Source: Pholis gunnellus
Lineage: Eukaryota > Chordata > Actinopteri > Perciformes > Pholidae
Reading direction: 5' to 3'
Assembly (NCBI GenBank): GCA_910591455.2
Contig: OU342823.1
Location: 5,878,001-5,942,000 of the forward strand
DNA: 64,000 bases
Made by a program: the position numbers and the translations under genes. Of the stretch, positions 1-12,984 are shown one piece after another; the first letter of the stretch is position 1, and each line of letters begins with the position of its first letter. A model generated the notes under the pieces. It had not been told where the DNA came from, did not search any database, and saw nothing but the letters and a program-made list of their open reading frames with translations.

Positions 1-195
1 TAATCATTGTCTGCCTTGTCTTTGGAATAGCTGTAATTGAAACATTAGCCGTTCGGGTCTATATACAGCATGGGGGCGGATTGTGTGCGCCCTGTGGACT
101 CACTTTAATCACAAGCCTCGATCACAAGCCCAAGCAACTTGTGTATACTTCACTTCCTATTTTTTTCATTCCCTTGTCCTTTCGTCCTCATTTTC

Positions 196-243
<48 letters not shown>

Positions 244-1986
244 TTTTTACGTGTTGCATTCACAAAGCAGGCGGCGGGTTTGACGTGACTCCTGCTCTGC
301 ACTGCAGCCACCGGGCGAAGAGACGCGCAACCGAGAGGAAGCATTCGCTCAAATGTATTGACCACCGTCATGAATTTTTCATTGGCTGCTCAAGGCGATA
401 GGTTGCCAGCCGGTTGGGTTGAGAAGATGAGGCGCCCGTTCGTTGCTGCTGACCCCCCCCCCTCCCCCTCCCTCCCCTGACGCCGGGGGCTAGCGCTGCA
501 TTTTAAAGGTTTATCTCCTTGAACCTTTTAAACACCTGAGTGATACTGTACTTTAGAGGCCCTCGCCACATCTCTATCCCCGCTATGACTCACCCGACAC
601 TAGACCCCAGGCCCGAAACTGCTTCTGACTGGCGTTGTCCTTGGCAACAACTTGTGAGCCACAGCTTCTACTCCCTCCCTCCCTCCCTCTCTCCCCCTTT
701 CTCTCTCTCTCTCTCTCCCTCCCCCTTTCTCTCTCTGCTGTCTATTTTTCAGCCTCTTTTCTGCTCCACCGTTCGATCCCTCGTGGTAACCTCAGAGCAG
801 GGTTGAGGAAACATGTTGATCTTGCACATATTTCTCTCCACGGGCAGCGGGGAGGCCGAGGGAGTCCAGCACTGTCGACGTGTGTCTCCAGAGACAACAC
901 ACCTCTCAAAGGCAACCCCCCCCCACACACACACCTCACTCCCCCCCCCCACACTCACCTCACTCCCCAGTGGGTGGTGGTCCACATCTCGGTCTGAAAA
1001 GATGTTGGCTCGGTTGCCGTTATTTATGTCTTTTTACTTTATTTAAATGTGTATATATTCCTCGATGTGTCCATAAACATGCCTCTAAATACATGCTAAC
1101 GTTGCTCAATATCAGCGTGATTATTATCTAAATAGGCAATTGTTTTCTAACAATCTCTAGAGGTGAAAATATGTCGATACATACCGCTTGTTTCACTCTC
1201 CCCAGGTTGCCAAAGAAAATCAATTACCGCAGCTTTCATAACCATGGTTAACCAGTAAATGACATAAAGAGTTAACAGGGGCCACAAATCAATGGTGTAG
1301 GTGTGTGTGTGGGGTAAGAACAGCTTCCGCTCGGGGTCTAGCCCCTTTTTATACGGACGGATTTCATTTCACATTTTTATTTCAATTAAATTTTCAATTT
1401 TAATGTCATTAAAAAGTGAAAATGAGTGTTAAGTTTTAGTTATATGTTACGGTTCAGTCTTAATATATTTAGTTATTTGGTTGAACTGTGCAGGAATGAT
1501 CATTAATGTTTAGATAATCAACAAGTCCTCCTGTGGTTCAATGTCACGAGAGTTTCATTTTCAGTTCAATGTTTTTCACTGCTTATTTTTGTATGTTTGT
1601 TTTTTAATTGACTATAAAAATCCTACAGTCTGACATTAGAACTGTGTGACAGTGTAAAGGTTTCATCAGGTTTTAGTCCTGCCATTACATCACAGGAAGT
1701 GATGAAATATAACAAAATGAATGTTTAAATACTTAAAAATGCACCTTATACACAAAAGGTTTTAGTTCTGACGCTGGGACCTTAATTATTTGTGGAGCAA
1801 ACAAGTATTTGAAGCTTTGATTGCTACTTTTTTATATATATTTATATTAATTTGTTTGTTTGTGTGTTCTGTTGTATTATTCTAATTTTTTGTTGTTGTT
1901 TTAACATGGATGACCCTCACACCAAGAGGAAGCGCTGTCACTTCTTTCCTCTGACTGACCCCCCCCGTCTTTTTCTGTCTTTGCAG
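1..1986 (+). other. DROSHA intron (3' part), upstream of the first visible exon
   Basis: I found no exon here. The stretch holds a GT microsatellite (197-241), CT-rich tracts (660-735), short C runs with CA (915-965) and an AT-rich part (1340-1860). It ends in a good polypyrimidine tract and cag acceptor at 1984-1986. The short open frames here are low-complexity or shadow frames. Confidence 0.7.
197..241. repeat. (GT)n microsatellite
   Basis: About 22 uninterrupted GT units followed by a T run, within a DROSHA intron. Confidence 0.97.
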
Positions 1987-2031
1987 GGCCTACAAGAGGT
2001 CTGGCTCAACTACCCGGCACACCCCCTGCAG
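1987..2031 (+). CDS. drosha: DROSHA exon, 45 nt (linker before RNase III domain b)
   Basis: Encodes GLQEVWLNYPAHPLQ in phase 0, matching the strongly conserved EVWLNYP.HPLQ segment of vertebrate Drosha. The acceptor is cag after a pyrimidine tract. The donor is gtcggt, weaker than the usual gtaagt. The exon is a multiple of three, so skipping it would keep the frame and remove 15 residues between the two RNase III domains. Confidence 0.92.
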
Positions 2032-2171
2032 GTCGGTTCACAGATGCTTTATTCTTGATGTTTATTTTGGGCTGGGTGTGCCTCCCATTAAATCTCACCT
2101 CACCGCTCCAAGACGCAAAAGCCTGCTCCCGTTTGAAATTGTCCAGCCTGAATGTGTGTTTTTCCTTCCTT

Positions 2172-2223
<52 letters not shown>

Positions 2224-5200
2224 GGTTTCTCTGACTGAGGTGGGCAAGCTGGCGGTTGTTTTGCCAGAGGCTGACTGAGTTCTTTATAGCTGTCACAAGG
2301 CCCCTCAGTAGCCTTCCACTAGTCTTCATTGTTCTGCTCCCGTGTCTCGCTGCTCCCCATTTTGGTGGAGACCCTAATCCGCTTCCTTCCTTCACTCGGT
2401 TCCTCTTCCTCCCCGCCATTGCTCCTTTCTCTCCTCCTCCGTCCTCGTGCTGTTTGCGTTTCTTTGCTCTCTCTCTCTGTTCTGCCGTTCCTTGCTTTGC
2501 ACGATCTGCCCAGAAACATTGAACATGTCAACAGTGTTTGTTTGAAATTAGGATTTGGAAGAAGAGATCAAAGATGCCGTAACAGGATTACAGTCCCGGA
2601 TCACATGGGGCCTCCAGGGACCGTCAGGCATCCTTCTCTCTGATGTGTTTGTGTGGAGAAAGTGTTTCTTTGTGTGGATGCCGAGAGTCGTCTTTAAGCA
2701 CTTTATTCTCTTCATCTGCCTGTGTGCATGAGTGCTGCTGTGTCTTTACATGTACATTTTTGCATATCCATGTTTGGCATGTTTGGCCCAAAATAACATT
2801 GTGTTTACGTGCATCTGCATATATTCAGTGTATATATATATATATATATATTTATTTATATTATATTATTTATTTATTATATATATATATTTATTTATTA
2901 TATTATATTATTTAATTATATTTATTATTATGTTATTTATTTATTATATATTTATTTTATTACATATTTATTATATTATTTATTTATATATTATATATTT
3001 ATTTTATTATATAAAATATGTATATATGATATTATATATTATATTATATATTTATTTATTTATATGTATGTATATTATATCCATCTTTTCCATGCCTCCT
3101 CACCCCTGTTTGCGCTGAGGATCCACACAGCGTCTGGATGTTGTATTGTTGAGCTGCTCACTGCTCAGAATAAACTCTCCGGGCTATTTTCCTGGAGAGT
3201 TGCTCAGCGGAGGCCCCAGCGGCGGGCACCGTGGTCAGGGTGGAGCCCCGGGGTCAGCCCTGCAACCGCTCTGTGGTGGTGGGGGTGGAGAGACCCTCCA
3301 CGCTGTGCTGCATGAGTAGTCATTAGCCTCATTACCACACACGGCGCGTGTCTGAGGTTTTCCTCTGGGTGGTCCCCTGCCAGTGGGGCAACGCCTGTTA
3401 AATTGTGCCAACCTCTGGGTAGCTTGATGGCACCCTGACCTTTGGGTTGAGATGATATAATCTAAGCCGTTTCACACAAGGAAAATCATCATTTATTTCA
3501 TTATTAATTCTATAATTGATGAAAGCCCCCAGGAGTTTAGGCTAGACCAATATGCCCACAATTGTTGCTGAGAATTAACAAGGTGTCAATCCCGTCTTAA
3601 TGAGGTTCGAGTGGATGGCAGTGGCAGCTCGCCACGGCGCGGGCAATTGTGCGTACCCCCGTCTTTGGCATACACGCATACATTAGCCGCGCCACCGTCG
3701 TGCCTTACCGAGCGCGTCTGCGGTTGACGGGCACGTCTTCATGTCTTTCCTGTTGGCTCGATCCGCACCGACGCATCATCAACCCCGAGCTCTCCAGAAT
3801 AATTTACCACAACGTCATTCACGTGGAGTCTGGATTTCTAAATGCAGTCTCTGGTTTTATTGGGGAGATACATGAAGCTTTTTTTTTTAATTTTGGGCCT
3901 CAAATGACCCCGCCTCTGATTCTGCCTTCTGTCTGGACTGAGCTGAAAGTGATGCTTTGAAGGCGTTTCAAAAGTGTTTAATTTTTGTATTTCTTCCATT
4001 GCTTGCGCCCCCCCCCCCCCCCCCCCACCTTCACTCTGTTTGAAGCCGTGCTGCTGGACATTCCCCCTGAAGGATAGCAAGTGCCTGTGAGTGCTGAACT
4101 CGTCGGATGCCGTTAGTTGTGATGCATGACATTTAAACGCCTTCCGTTAATTAACAGAGAGGAAAGAAGGCAGAGATGAAATGTTTTTTTTTAGGACATA
4201 TTGGAAGATGGAACCATGACATTACCGGCAGCACTCCAATTAAAATGCTGAGTTTAAAGCTACATCTCGGCTCTCTGCGCTGGCTTGACATGGGAGACTC
4301 TGAGAAAACATAAAAACACAGACAATGAAGGCGCTTGAAAAAAAGAAGAAAGTGTCCATCTTCCCCTGGAGAGCCTTGAATGTAGCTCTGTTTATTCTTA
4401 TTTTCGGGGCACTTTATGTACGGTTTCACGGAGCGCGCTCTCCAGAGGAAACACAGTTCCTTTTGAATGTCCACGTGAGATTACGTGGCTCGATGTTTCT
4501 GTTTTATGTCTTGGTCAAGGTTCCAGTTGTTCCACGCAAAGACCAATTAGATGTTTCTAGCAGTTTAATTAATGCACCCGTGAGGAAATCTCTTGATTCA
4601 ACAAACATGCATGCACATATTTTCTTTTAGCATATTATTTCTTTTGCTAATGAGCACAGACACGAGCAACGACTGTATTCAAAGCGAGCAGCATGTTCTT
4701 ACTGAACCCGTCTAGCTCTGAACTCACCAAGCCATGAAGCTAATGTTAAAGACGTGACCTACAGGGAGTTTCACAGCCAAAACATTATTCTTTTTCAAGA
4801 CTCATCATCGTCATGAGGCTGTGATACAGCCTGCTTTTAGACCAAACCACACTTACAGTATGACTGAGTCACCAGGGATATTAATTGACCGTTTGAATCA
4901 CCAGATTGAGAGCGAGAGAGAGCGAGCTGTTTGTCTTAAAACTTAATGACTAAGAGATTCCATCTGCTGCACATCATGTGAGTTTGTTTTGAGTCTGAAC
5001 AGGCCCTCGAGCAGCGCATACTGTAGCACAGGTTCATTTCATTTAAGGGATTTATTTGACGCTCTTATGCGCAACGACTCCATTGAGCAAGTAGGGTTGT
5101 TGTTTTTCTGGCAACTGGTTCAAGATTCCCGGAAGTGATGCATAAACAAAGACACCTTCAGTCAAGTATCTGTTATTGAGACAGCTGTGCTATATTACAG

Positions 5201-6588
5201 AAAGTGTATGATGCATATATATATATATATACACATCACAAATAATGCATAAAAAGAAAAACAAGACTATTATCTCACCTCTCCCCTATAGATTTATGAG
5301 CTCCCTCAACAGTCTGCAAATGTATGCAGATGATACTGTTGTATACACACATTGAAGAACAGCTGAGTTAGCGCCTGCCAAGCTAACAATTGTGTTGTAC
5401 AGGATCACACACTGTCGTAGATCTTCACATGAGGGACTGAAAAAGCTGCCTTGGAAAGAAAAGACTCGCCCAATGCTGCTGTTTTCTTTTTCTCTTCTTA
5501 ATTTAAGCAGGTGGATCTTATGATTACTTTTATTTAATATCTTCTGTTTTTCACTGAAAACCATGTTCACTAAAAAAACAACAATGTGTCCTTTCTTTGA
5601 TCCAATAAAGGGCTGGATAACGTCTATAAGACCTCTTCAGTCCTTGTGCAAACAAACCCTAAAAACTCTGGACGCAAACATTGCATCTCCATCGCTGTAG
5701 GGTACCGGAGGAATACAATTCACTGACCTTTGAGAACCTGTGATTATTTTTGCCTTGTTTATACGATATTTAATGGTTTTGCCCCTCTTCCAGACCAGTT
5801 GGCGACTTTGTGTATAATCGCTCAGTAAGTTCTATTATATCCTCAAGAATATCTTCTATACGAGATTGTGCAAAACAGTTCTGCCACACAGCATTCGGCC
5901 AATCAGCCACAAACCAGTGGTCTTCATGACTTTCTGTTTGTCTGATCAGTGTATGTCGTCACGAGAACTAAGGACCCCCAGCCCAAACAATGAAGACGAC
6001 ATTTTGACTGAGCCTAGTGAAACAGCTGTGCTCTGTAAGGACTAAGCTCTTCTCTGACCCACGGTTTTTGTCACCAAACCACCTTTTGTGCCTTTTTTTT
6101 TTTATGCCTCCGCGTCGGCGACATCTGTGCCCGGAGGCCTTGTGTTTTGGGGCTGTTCTCCGTACATATGGTCCATTCTCGTCAGCGCAATAGACGTTGA
6201 GGGAATATCTTCTTTCTTCAAATTTGGCACGAACGTGACACTTGGATTTAAGGATGAACGGATCAGATTACGTTGGTCAAAGGTCAAGATCATTGTGACC
6301 TCATAACTCAAGAATCCATATGCTAATAAGGACATTTTCACACACGTCTAGTAGGATAAAATGAAGGCATGCATACAACCTTAAGGCGGTAATTCTTTTT
6401 CGTTCATTTCCTCGTCCAGGTCCAGGAGCCTCAGACGGACCGGCAGCTGATCGAGGCGTCTCCCGTCCTCCAGAAACTGACCAGCTTCGAGGACTCCACT
6501 GGCATTTTGTTCACACATGTGCGTCTTCTGGCCAGAGCCTTCACCTTGAGGACCGTGGGCTTCAACCACCTCACCCTGTAAGTACGGT

Positions 6589-6629
<41 letters not shown>

Positions 6630-9600
6630 GATAATGGAGTTACAGCCAATTAAAATGCAAAGTGAGGCGCAGAGAGTTGGCCAGATTTAATTTGCAAGGA
6701 TGCTGCAGAAGTAGCCAGACTTTGTTTGTTGTTCCCCTCAGAGGTGATGAGGCATGATGCATTATAATGTATAATATGATCGGAGATGCTGGGAGTTTTA
6801 TCATACGTCGAGCATTTTAAATTTGCAATCTGTTGTGAATGCAGCCGCCCTCTCCTCCTACATCATCATTATATTTACCCCCTGCAGCCTACACATCTTC
6901 TTGCAGCCACTAAGACTGCCTGTATAATAAAAGTGATGTCTCGAATGTCACGTTCAAAGTACCTCGGTTAAAGACGGCCTCTATTGCCGGTTTGTGGCTC
7001 AGTCCCTAATCCGAGGGTTTCACAGCCGAGGGAGAGGGAGTCCGGAGGGACTCTGGAGCCCCCGTATCTGTAGTCTGCTTCTACCTGTGAGGCCATAACC
7101 TCAGTGCCTCATGGGAAATGGGGTTTTGATTCACTGGGTTGTCCGGGGCAGAAGGTTTAGAATTCCTCTCTCTCATTCATTGCAGCCACATCTCTTATTT
7201 GACAGATTGTTCTCTCTCACTGTCATGCTTCAGTCCACCTCGTGGATTCCTGGATTCTCACTTAAATGAGTTTTTGTATCCAGATTTAATTCACACTACA
7301 TGTACCTGTGATACCGCCGTGCACCTGTTTTTCCTCTGTTAATTGCAACGTTTCACTGTGATGCCGCAGTTCTTTAGCACCGACATTGGAAATGTTTGGT
7401 GTTTTTTTCCTTCCTCAACCTTGACATTTGTTCAATAGCCAGTAAAGTTAGAAACGTCTGTAGTCGTGTCTTGAAATTGATTGGACGGCCTGACCTGTTT
7501 GTAGCTACGATGATAGAATGCAAGTTAAAAAAAGATTGCTATCTTCATAAGAAAATGAGACCTCTCACTCCAATTTGAGGTGTTTCAGATTGAGAATACG
7601 CGACGGAAGCTTAACTCACTTCTGTGCTTTACAACACAACACAATAGTGAGTTTGTCCGCTAAAGTAAATTAGCCTTGGCAGCACACCTCTGATATCTTA
7701 TTGGCAGGCAGCGCTCTGTAATTGCTTGCTTAGGTTTGCCACAAGGACGTTGCTCTGTGTGTGCGAGTGTGTGTGTGCCCGTGAACACACATTCCCGTGT
7801 ACAGCGCACTGCTGTGTATGTTCTATCTAATCCATCACTTAAATGTCAAATCTCTCCCCGCTCATGGTCAGTGAAGTCGATCAGAGGTCCAGAAGTTCGT
7901 CTCCCACTGAGCTTTACTTTGAGGACTTTCCAACTCAAGGTTGATGTTTTTATTCTGACTCGGCATCGCATCCAAACCCTTTCACCCACTAAAGGGAGGA
8001 AATTCAACCAGATGCATTTTTTATTTCACAGAAATGTTACCTTTCCGGGAGCCAAATGAAACAATTTGTATATTTTCAGAGTCATTTATGTTCATTAGCT
8101 CGGTTGGAGGCCAAAGGCAGGTTGACCTAAATAGAGCGGACTCACTTGAAAGCTGGATCTGAGCAACGGCTGACCATGAGGATCAAATGCCAGACCAAAG
8201 TAGGTCACGCTGCGGTGATGGACAGGAGAACGAGGTCACATCACGGAAAAGCGAGGTCAGACAATAAGGTAGGCGGCAGATTGAGGAGACAGGACCCGGG
8301 TTGGCCTTCCACTTCATGCAGAAATAGAGGACAGAGTGACCTATAAGAAGACGGCACAAGAAGCAAGGCAGGCAGTTGACCCTGTTTAGAGGCGGAGGAG
8401 ACCGGAGGCGACCATCAGACAGCAGAGATGGAGAGCCGGGGCCCCCAGGCGCTGGGCTTCCTATCTCCTCTCACAGCGGAAGAGCAGAGTGTTGCAAGAA
8501 TTTCACCGTTGGTGAAAAAAAATGATCAGTCTCTTTTCAAGTTTGTGGAATGAAAGTTTGTTTTGCTGTGCAGCTTTGCGAGTAGTTCTTTGAAAATATA
8601 ATTTACCCATAGTCTGTATAAAGGAGTCCTCTGTGGACTGCTGTTTTCAAGCGTTGAGTTTGGCAATTTCGCCGTGTATCTTGGATTACGGCCATCACCA
8701 TGTTGTTGTTTTTTGCAACCAGTGAAACAGTCTGACCATATTTGGAATGCGGAGGAGTGACGTAGAGAAGCTGGATACGTCTCTGGTAGAGACCTGTCAA
8801 TCACTGTGTAGCCCTGCCCTAAAGCGTCCCCTGCTTTATGGTCTGTTTGACTCTAAATGGACCATCATTTACTAAATGAACATCATGCTGTATTGAAGAA
8901 GACTTGAAACTAGAGATTGAGACCATAAACTCATGTTTACAATGTTTACTGAGGTAATAAATCAAGAGAGAAGTAGTCATTTTCTCATAGACTTCTATAC
9001 AACCAGAGGAGTCGCCCCCTGGTGGACATTAGAGATAATGCAGCTTTAAGACATGAAGCATTTTACCAAATTGTAAGTTGAAGTTAATCAGTAAATGCAA
9101 CGTTCCTGTTTTTTTGCAGTGGAAAACAATGTTTGATGATGGTGGTGGTTTAATTTACAGTATTTAAACAAGAAAGCATTAGGCAGCCCACTCAAATGGC
9201 ACAATTCAAGACAACTTAAAGTTGTGCTAAAACAATAAAAAAAATGATAATTTGCTATTTGAAGAAACATGTGACTTTAAGATTAGGGAGTCTGTTGAAT
9301 AGCTTGTCTTTAATAATTTGCTAAAATTGGTTGTGTAACTCTAAAGCCAAGACATCTGTCCTCTGCAGTGAAAACACACTTTGTTTCTCTCTTCAGTGTT
9401 ATCCTGCTCTGATATTTCATTAAACTGAAGTACCACTTTGAAGTTATATTGATCTTTTGCAGCCATATGTATTTTCTTCTTCTGTTGCCTTCACCCAAAA
9501 TCACACTGAACGTCACACTTTGTGTAAAGGGTGCCGCCGATTACACATTTGAAATTGACACAAGCGTGCACATATGAAACAAGAACATCGTCTCCCTAAG

Positions 9601-11245
9601 AAGAAAAAAAAAAAGTCTTAAAAGATGGAGTGCCCTCCTGTGTGGGAGCGGGCAGCCTGTCGCCGCCTCCTCAGAGGGACTGTTAAAGGTACTTTAGATC
9701 AAAGTCAAAGGCGAATAAAGACCTCGGCTCCACACTTTACTTCAATTTCCCCCACCGTACCGGAGCATTGTGCCTCCGCTGTTGAAGTGAATAAGGGATG
9801 GCTCTCTGGGATGGCTCTCTCCGCGCCCGCCCGCCCCCCCCCCCCCCCCCCCCCTCCCGCTTCCCGCTATCTCTTCTCTTCTTTCCTTTCGTCTCCCACT
9901 GTCACTCCACTATCCCGCTTCCTCCGATCTGCCTCCTTTTGGACATGAAATGAAATCTCATCCCTCTCATCCCTCTCGATCTGTTTCCACCCAGCGTACA
10001 CCCCCCCCCACCACGCCCCCCTCCCGTCCCGCATACAGTATATGCATGCTATGGATCTTGAGAGAGAAAATCCGCAGCAAACCTGTTGCCACACGTGTAC
10101 AGTGCTGAAGCGCAGCAGGAACAGGGAGTTCTCTCAGCCTCCCACTGGCCCCATCCCAGCCTCCGCTTCGTGGCGCTCTCATGTGTTGTGGCAGAGCCTT
10201 TTCATTAAGGGGCTCTGTGATTATCTTTAATGTGGGAGTCGGGCTACTGTCCCGTCCCTCCTAATGAAGCTCACTTCTGGACCTCAGAGACGGAGCTTTT
10301 CAAGTTCTAGCTCGTATAACTGCTCTGCTATCTTATATATTTGCTCCCTAAAAACACTGAGCCAGCCAACACTCATGTAGAACGGCACCGGACGAGAGCG
10401 AAATGAGCAGAATGTGAATCAACCGTATTCATGTCCTCTGCCTGGTTCTGAAATGTTGTGGCTCATCATATTGTTGCTCAGGCAGAACAAGCACTTTGAA
10501 GACCCGTGGGCGGGGAAATGGTGATAGGTAGTTTACACTCTTTAATCTCTAAAAAAGATCAGATTATTGAAAAAAAATCCACAAATGAACTATAAGTAAA
10601 CCATAATTGTGCAATATCACAGTTCAGAGGTATGCGTTTGGCAAGTTTGTGTACACTTGAAGAAGTGCTGCTCGGATTGATTCTCCCTCTTATGCAACAG
10701 CGTGGGTGAGAAGTGATTAGCAGAGCGGCATTACTGAAACAGATGCTGGTGGGCTTCCTCACAATCACTGCGCTTCTTCTGAGTTTAAATGAATAACTGA
10801 TTAGTAGATTGAAACAAAGTAAGCGATAAAACTTTTGATAACCGATTTTAATTTAGTCTTTTCTTAATAAGTACGTTCCTACTTAACATTCTCTGGTGCC
10901 AGCTTCTCAAATGTCATGTCAAAAATATGTGTGATGGGCTTCCCCCCCCCCCCCAATCGATTAAACACTAAACATTTTGTAAACCTAAAAGATAATCAAC
11001 ATAAATTCATAATCAAAGCAGCAGCAGGGCTGCTAACGCTGCTGCTGTCTTTGCCTCTGACACGCGGCGGCTCATAAAAAGCCGCGGCGCCAGAAATCGG
11101 ACAGTCAACTTTGACCTTTACTCCTCTTTGATGTCTGCCTCCTCCTCTTCTACCTCTGCATCTTTCTCTCTCATCTTCAGACTTTCCCCTCCTGCGAGGA
11201 GCTCATATATATAGATGGATGCTGCTGCTGCTGTGTGTCTGTGTG

Positions 11246-11324
<79 letters not shown>

Positions 11325-12915
11325 CTCTGCTTGTACTTGCGCCGCCCCCCCCCTAACCCAACGCTGCCTGCCTGACAGGGCACCAGCCCACATCTGCAAT
11401 GCTAATCTATATTTCTGTTTAATTAATGACCTGCCTCTCACTGATGGGGAGAAAGGCACGACGCTGATGTACGGTATCACAGTGCTGCCATTCACCGTTT
11501 CTCTCTCTAGGAATTGTTAGAAAGGCTGAGAGTCGTTCTGTAACCCTCTGTGCACGCTTGCTGCTTTTATGGGCTTAGGATTTCTACTTTTTCTTGACAG
11601 GCACTACTCCTGCAGGTGTACCAGAGGTTTTAAAGTATTTCAATTGCAATCAAAGCTCGTCTTTTTTCTTCAGAAGGGCTTCTTCTTCTTCTTCTTCTTC
11701 TTCTTCTTCTTCTTCTTCAGGCAGCCTCCGAGTTGTCACACAGCTTGTCAGTGCAGCTGTTCCCAGAGGCCCCCCATGAAATGTACATCAGCCGACTTCA
11801 CCGGCTTCCCGTTAAAAAGACTAAAAGCCTGGTAGATTTGTCGAGAGAGGCGCGATGCCTTTCATGCCACACTGATGAGTAGCTGCAGAACCTCATATGA
11901 AACTCGCCCTGCCCTCCCCGCCTCACCCCTACGACATATCGCTCCCTTTCTAACCAATATGTCTTCTTTCTTTCTTTCCTCCATCCATCCATGCTCCCGC
12001 TTGTTGTCCAGGGGCCACAACCAGAGGATGGAGTTCCTGGGAGACTCCATCATGCAGCTGGTGGCCACAGAGTACCTCTTCATCCACTTTCCTGACCACC
12101 ACGAAGGACATCTAACGGTAAGAATCAAATTGCTTCAAGCACACGTCATCACACTCTCGTCTCCCTTTCCACCTGTGTTTTGCTTCAGCTGTCTGAAGCT
12201 GCTCCAAACCCGCCGTTCCCCTGTTTCTTACACAAGGTTACCTGAAACAAAGTTACATCTGCGCTTCTGTGTTTGTGTGTGGGTGATTGTTTTTCCTTCC
12301 CATCAATCTTCAAATCTCAAAGTGCCAGCCCCGGTATTCACCCCCTTCCTCTTTCGCTTGTTTCCACAAAATAACTCTCTTCCACTCCTCGCCCCACACT
12401 GCGCCGGCATGTTTACTCTTCTCCTTGCGATGGGTATTTCCATGAGACAAAATTGCTCAGTGGATTTCAATAACACGTCTTTGGTGGCGTTTCTTATTTT
12501 TTTTGCCCGAGCTGTCAAGCGTTTGAAAAAAAATAAATAAAAATGAAGTTGGGGGTGTGTGTGCGCGAACCCGTACACGGCTTGCAACGCAGGTACAAAG
12601 CAGAACGATAACACTTTGAACATGCAAGTCCATTTTCTGACAGCATTACGGCTCCAACATCAGCACTTCTCTTCAGAAGACGGAGCACTCGAGGCTAGAG
12701 CGATTGAACTGGACTGTACCTTGAATAAGAACATCTGCAGTTCGGTGTTTCTTCGCCTTGCAGTCCTTCTAGACGGCGGCCGTGACGTCATTTGTTTAAA
12801 AGCTTCCAGTGAGCTTTCGCTGAGAGGCTGAAAGCTCCAGCAACGCTTATGCCCAAGAGTCAAGATGGGGTACGAATGAAATGGATTTCAAATTGGGGAG
12901 AAAAGTGCTCATTCA

Positions 12916-12984
<69 letters not shown>

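Larger units (their letters stand above)
2032..6419 (+). other. DROSHA intron
   Basis: This intron holds a GT microsatellite, a 250-bp AT/TTTA-rich block, a 17-C homopolymer (about 4010-4026), a decayed LINE reverse-transcriptase fragment (5314-5392) and a fish interspersed repeat (6104-6367). I found no gene in the rest. Confidence 0.8.
6578..12011 (+). other. DROSHA intron
   Basis: Besides the GT repeat at its start, this intron holds a fish repeat (8600-9054), a C run (about 9834-9854), a TA microsatellite (11247-11321), a CTT repeat (11679-11719) and otherwise unremarkable unique-looking sequence. I found no additional exon. Confidence 0.8.

Noticed and set aside
1..1986. Possible earlier DROSHA exons
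   Set aside because: No frame resembles the end of RNase III domain a; the long frames at 540-1131 cover CT-rich and C-rich low-complexity DNA.
2643..3315. Long plus-strand frames over 2643-3315
   Set aside because: They follow a TA/TTTA simple repeat and encode only I, Y, L and F runs.
11875..12540. A 221-codon plus-strand open frame
   Set aside because: Only 12,012-12,117 is a real exon; the rest is read-through into intron on both sides.
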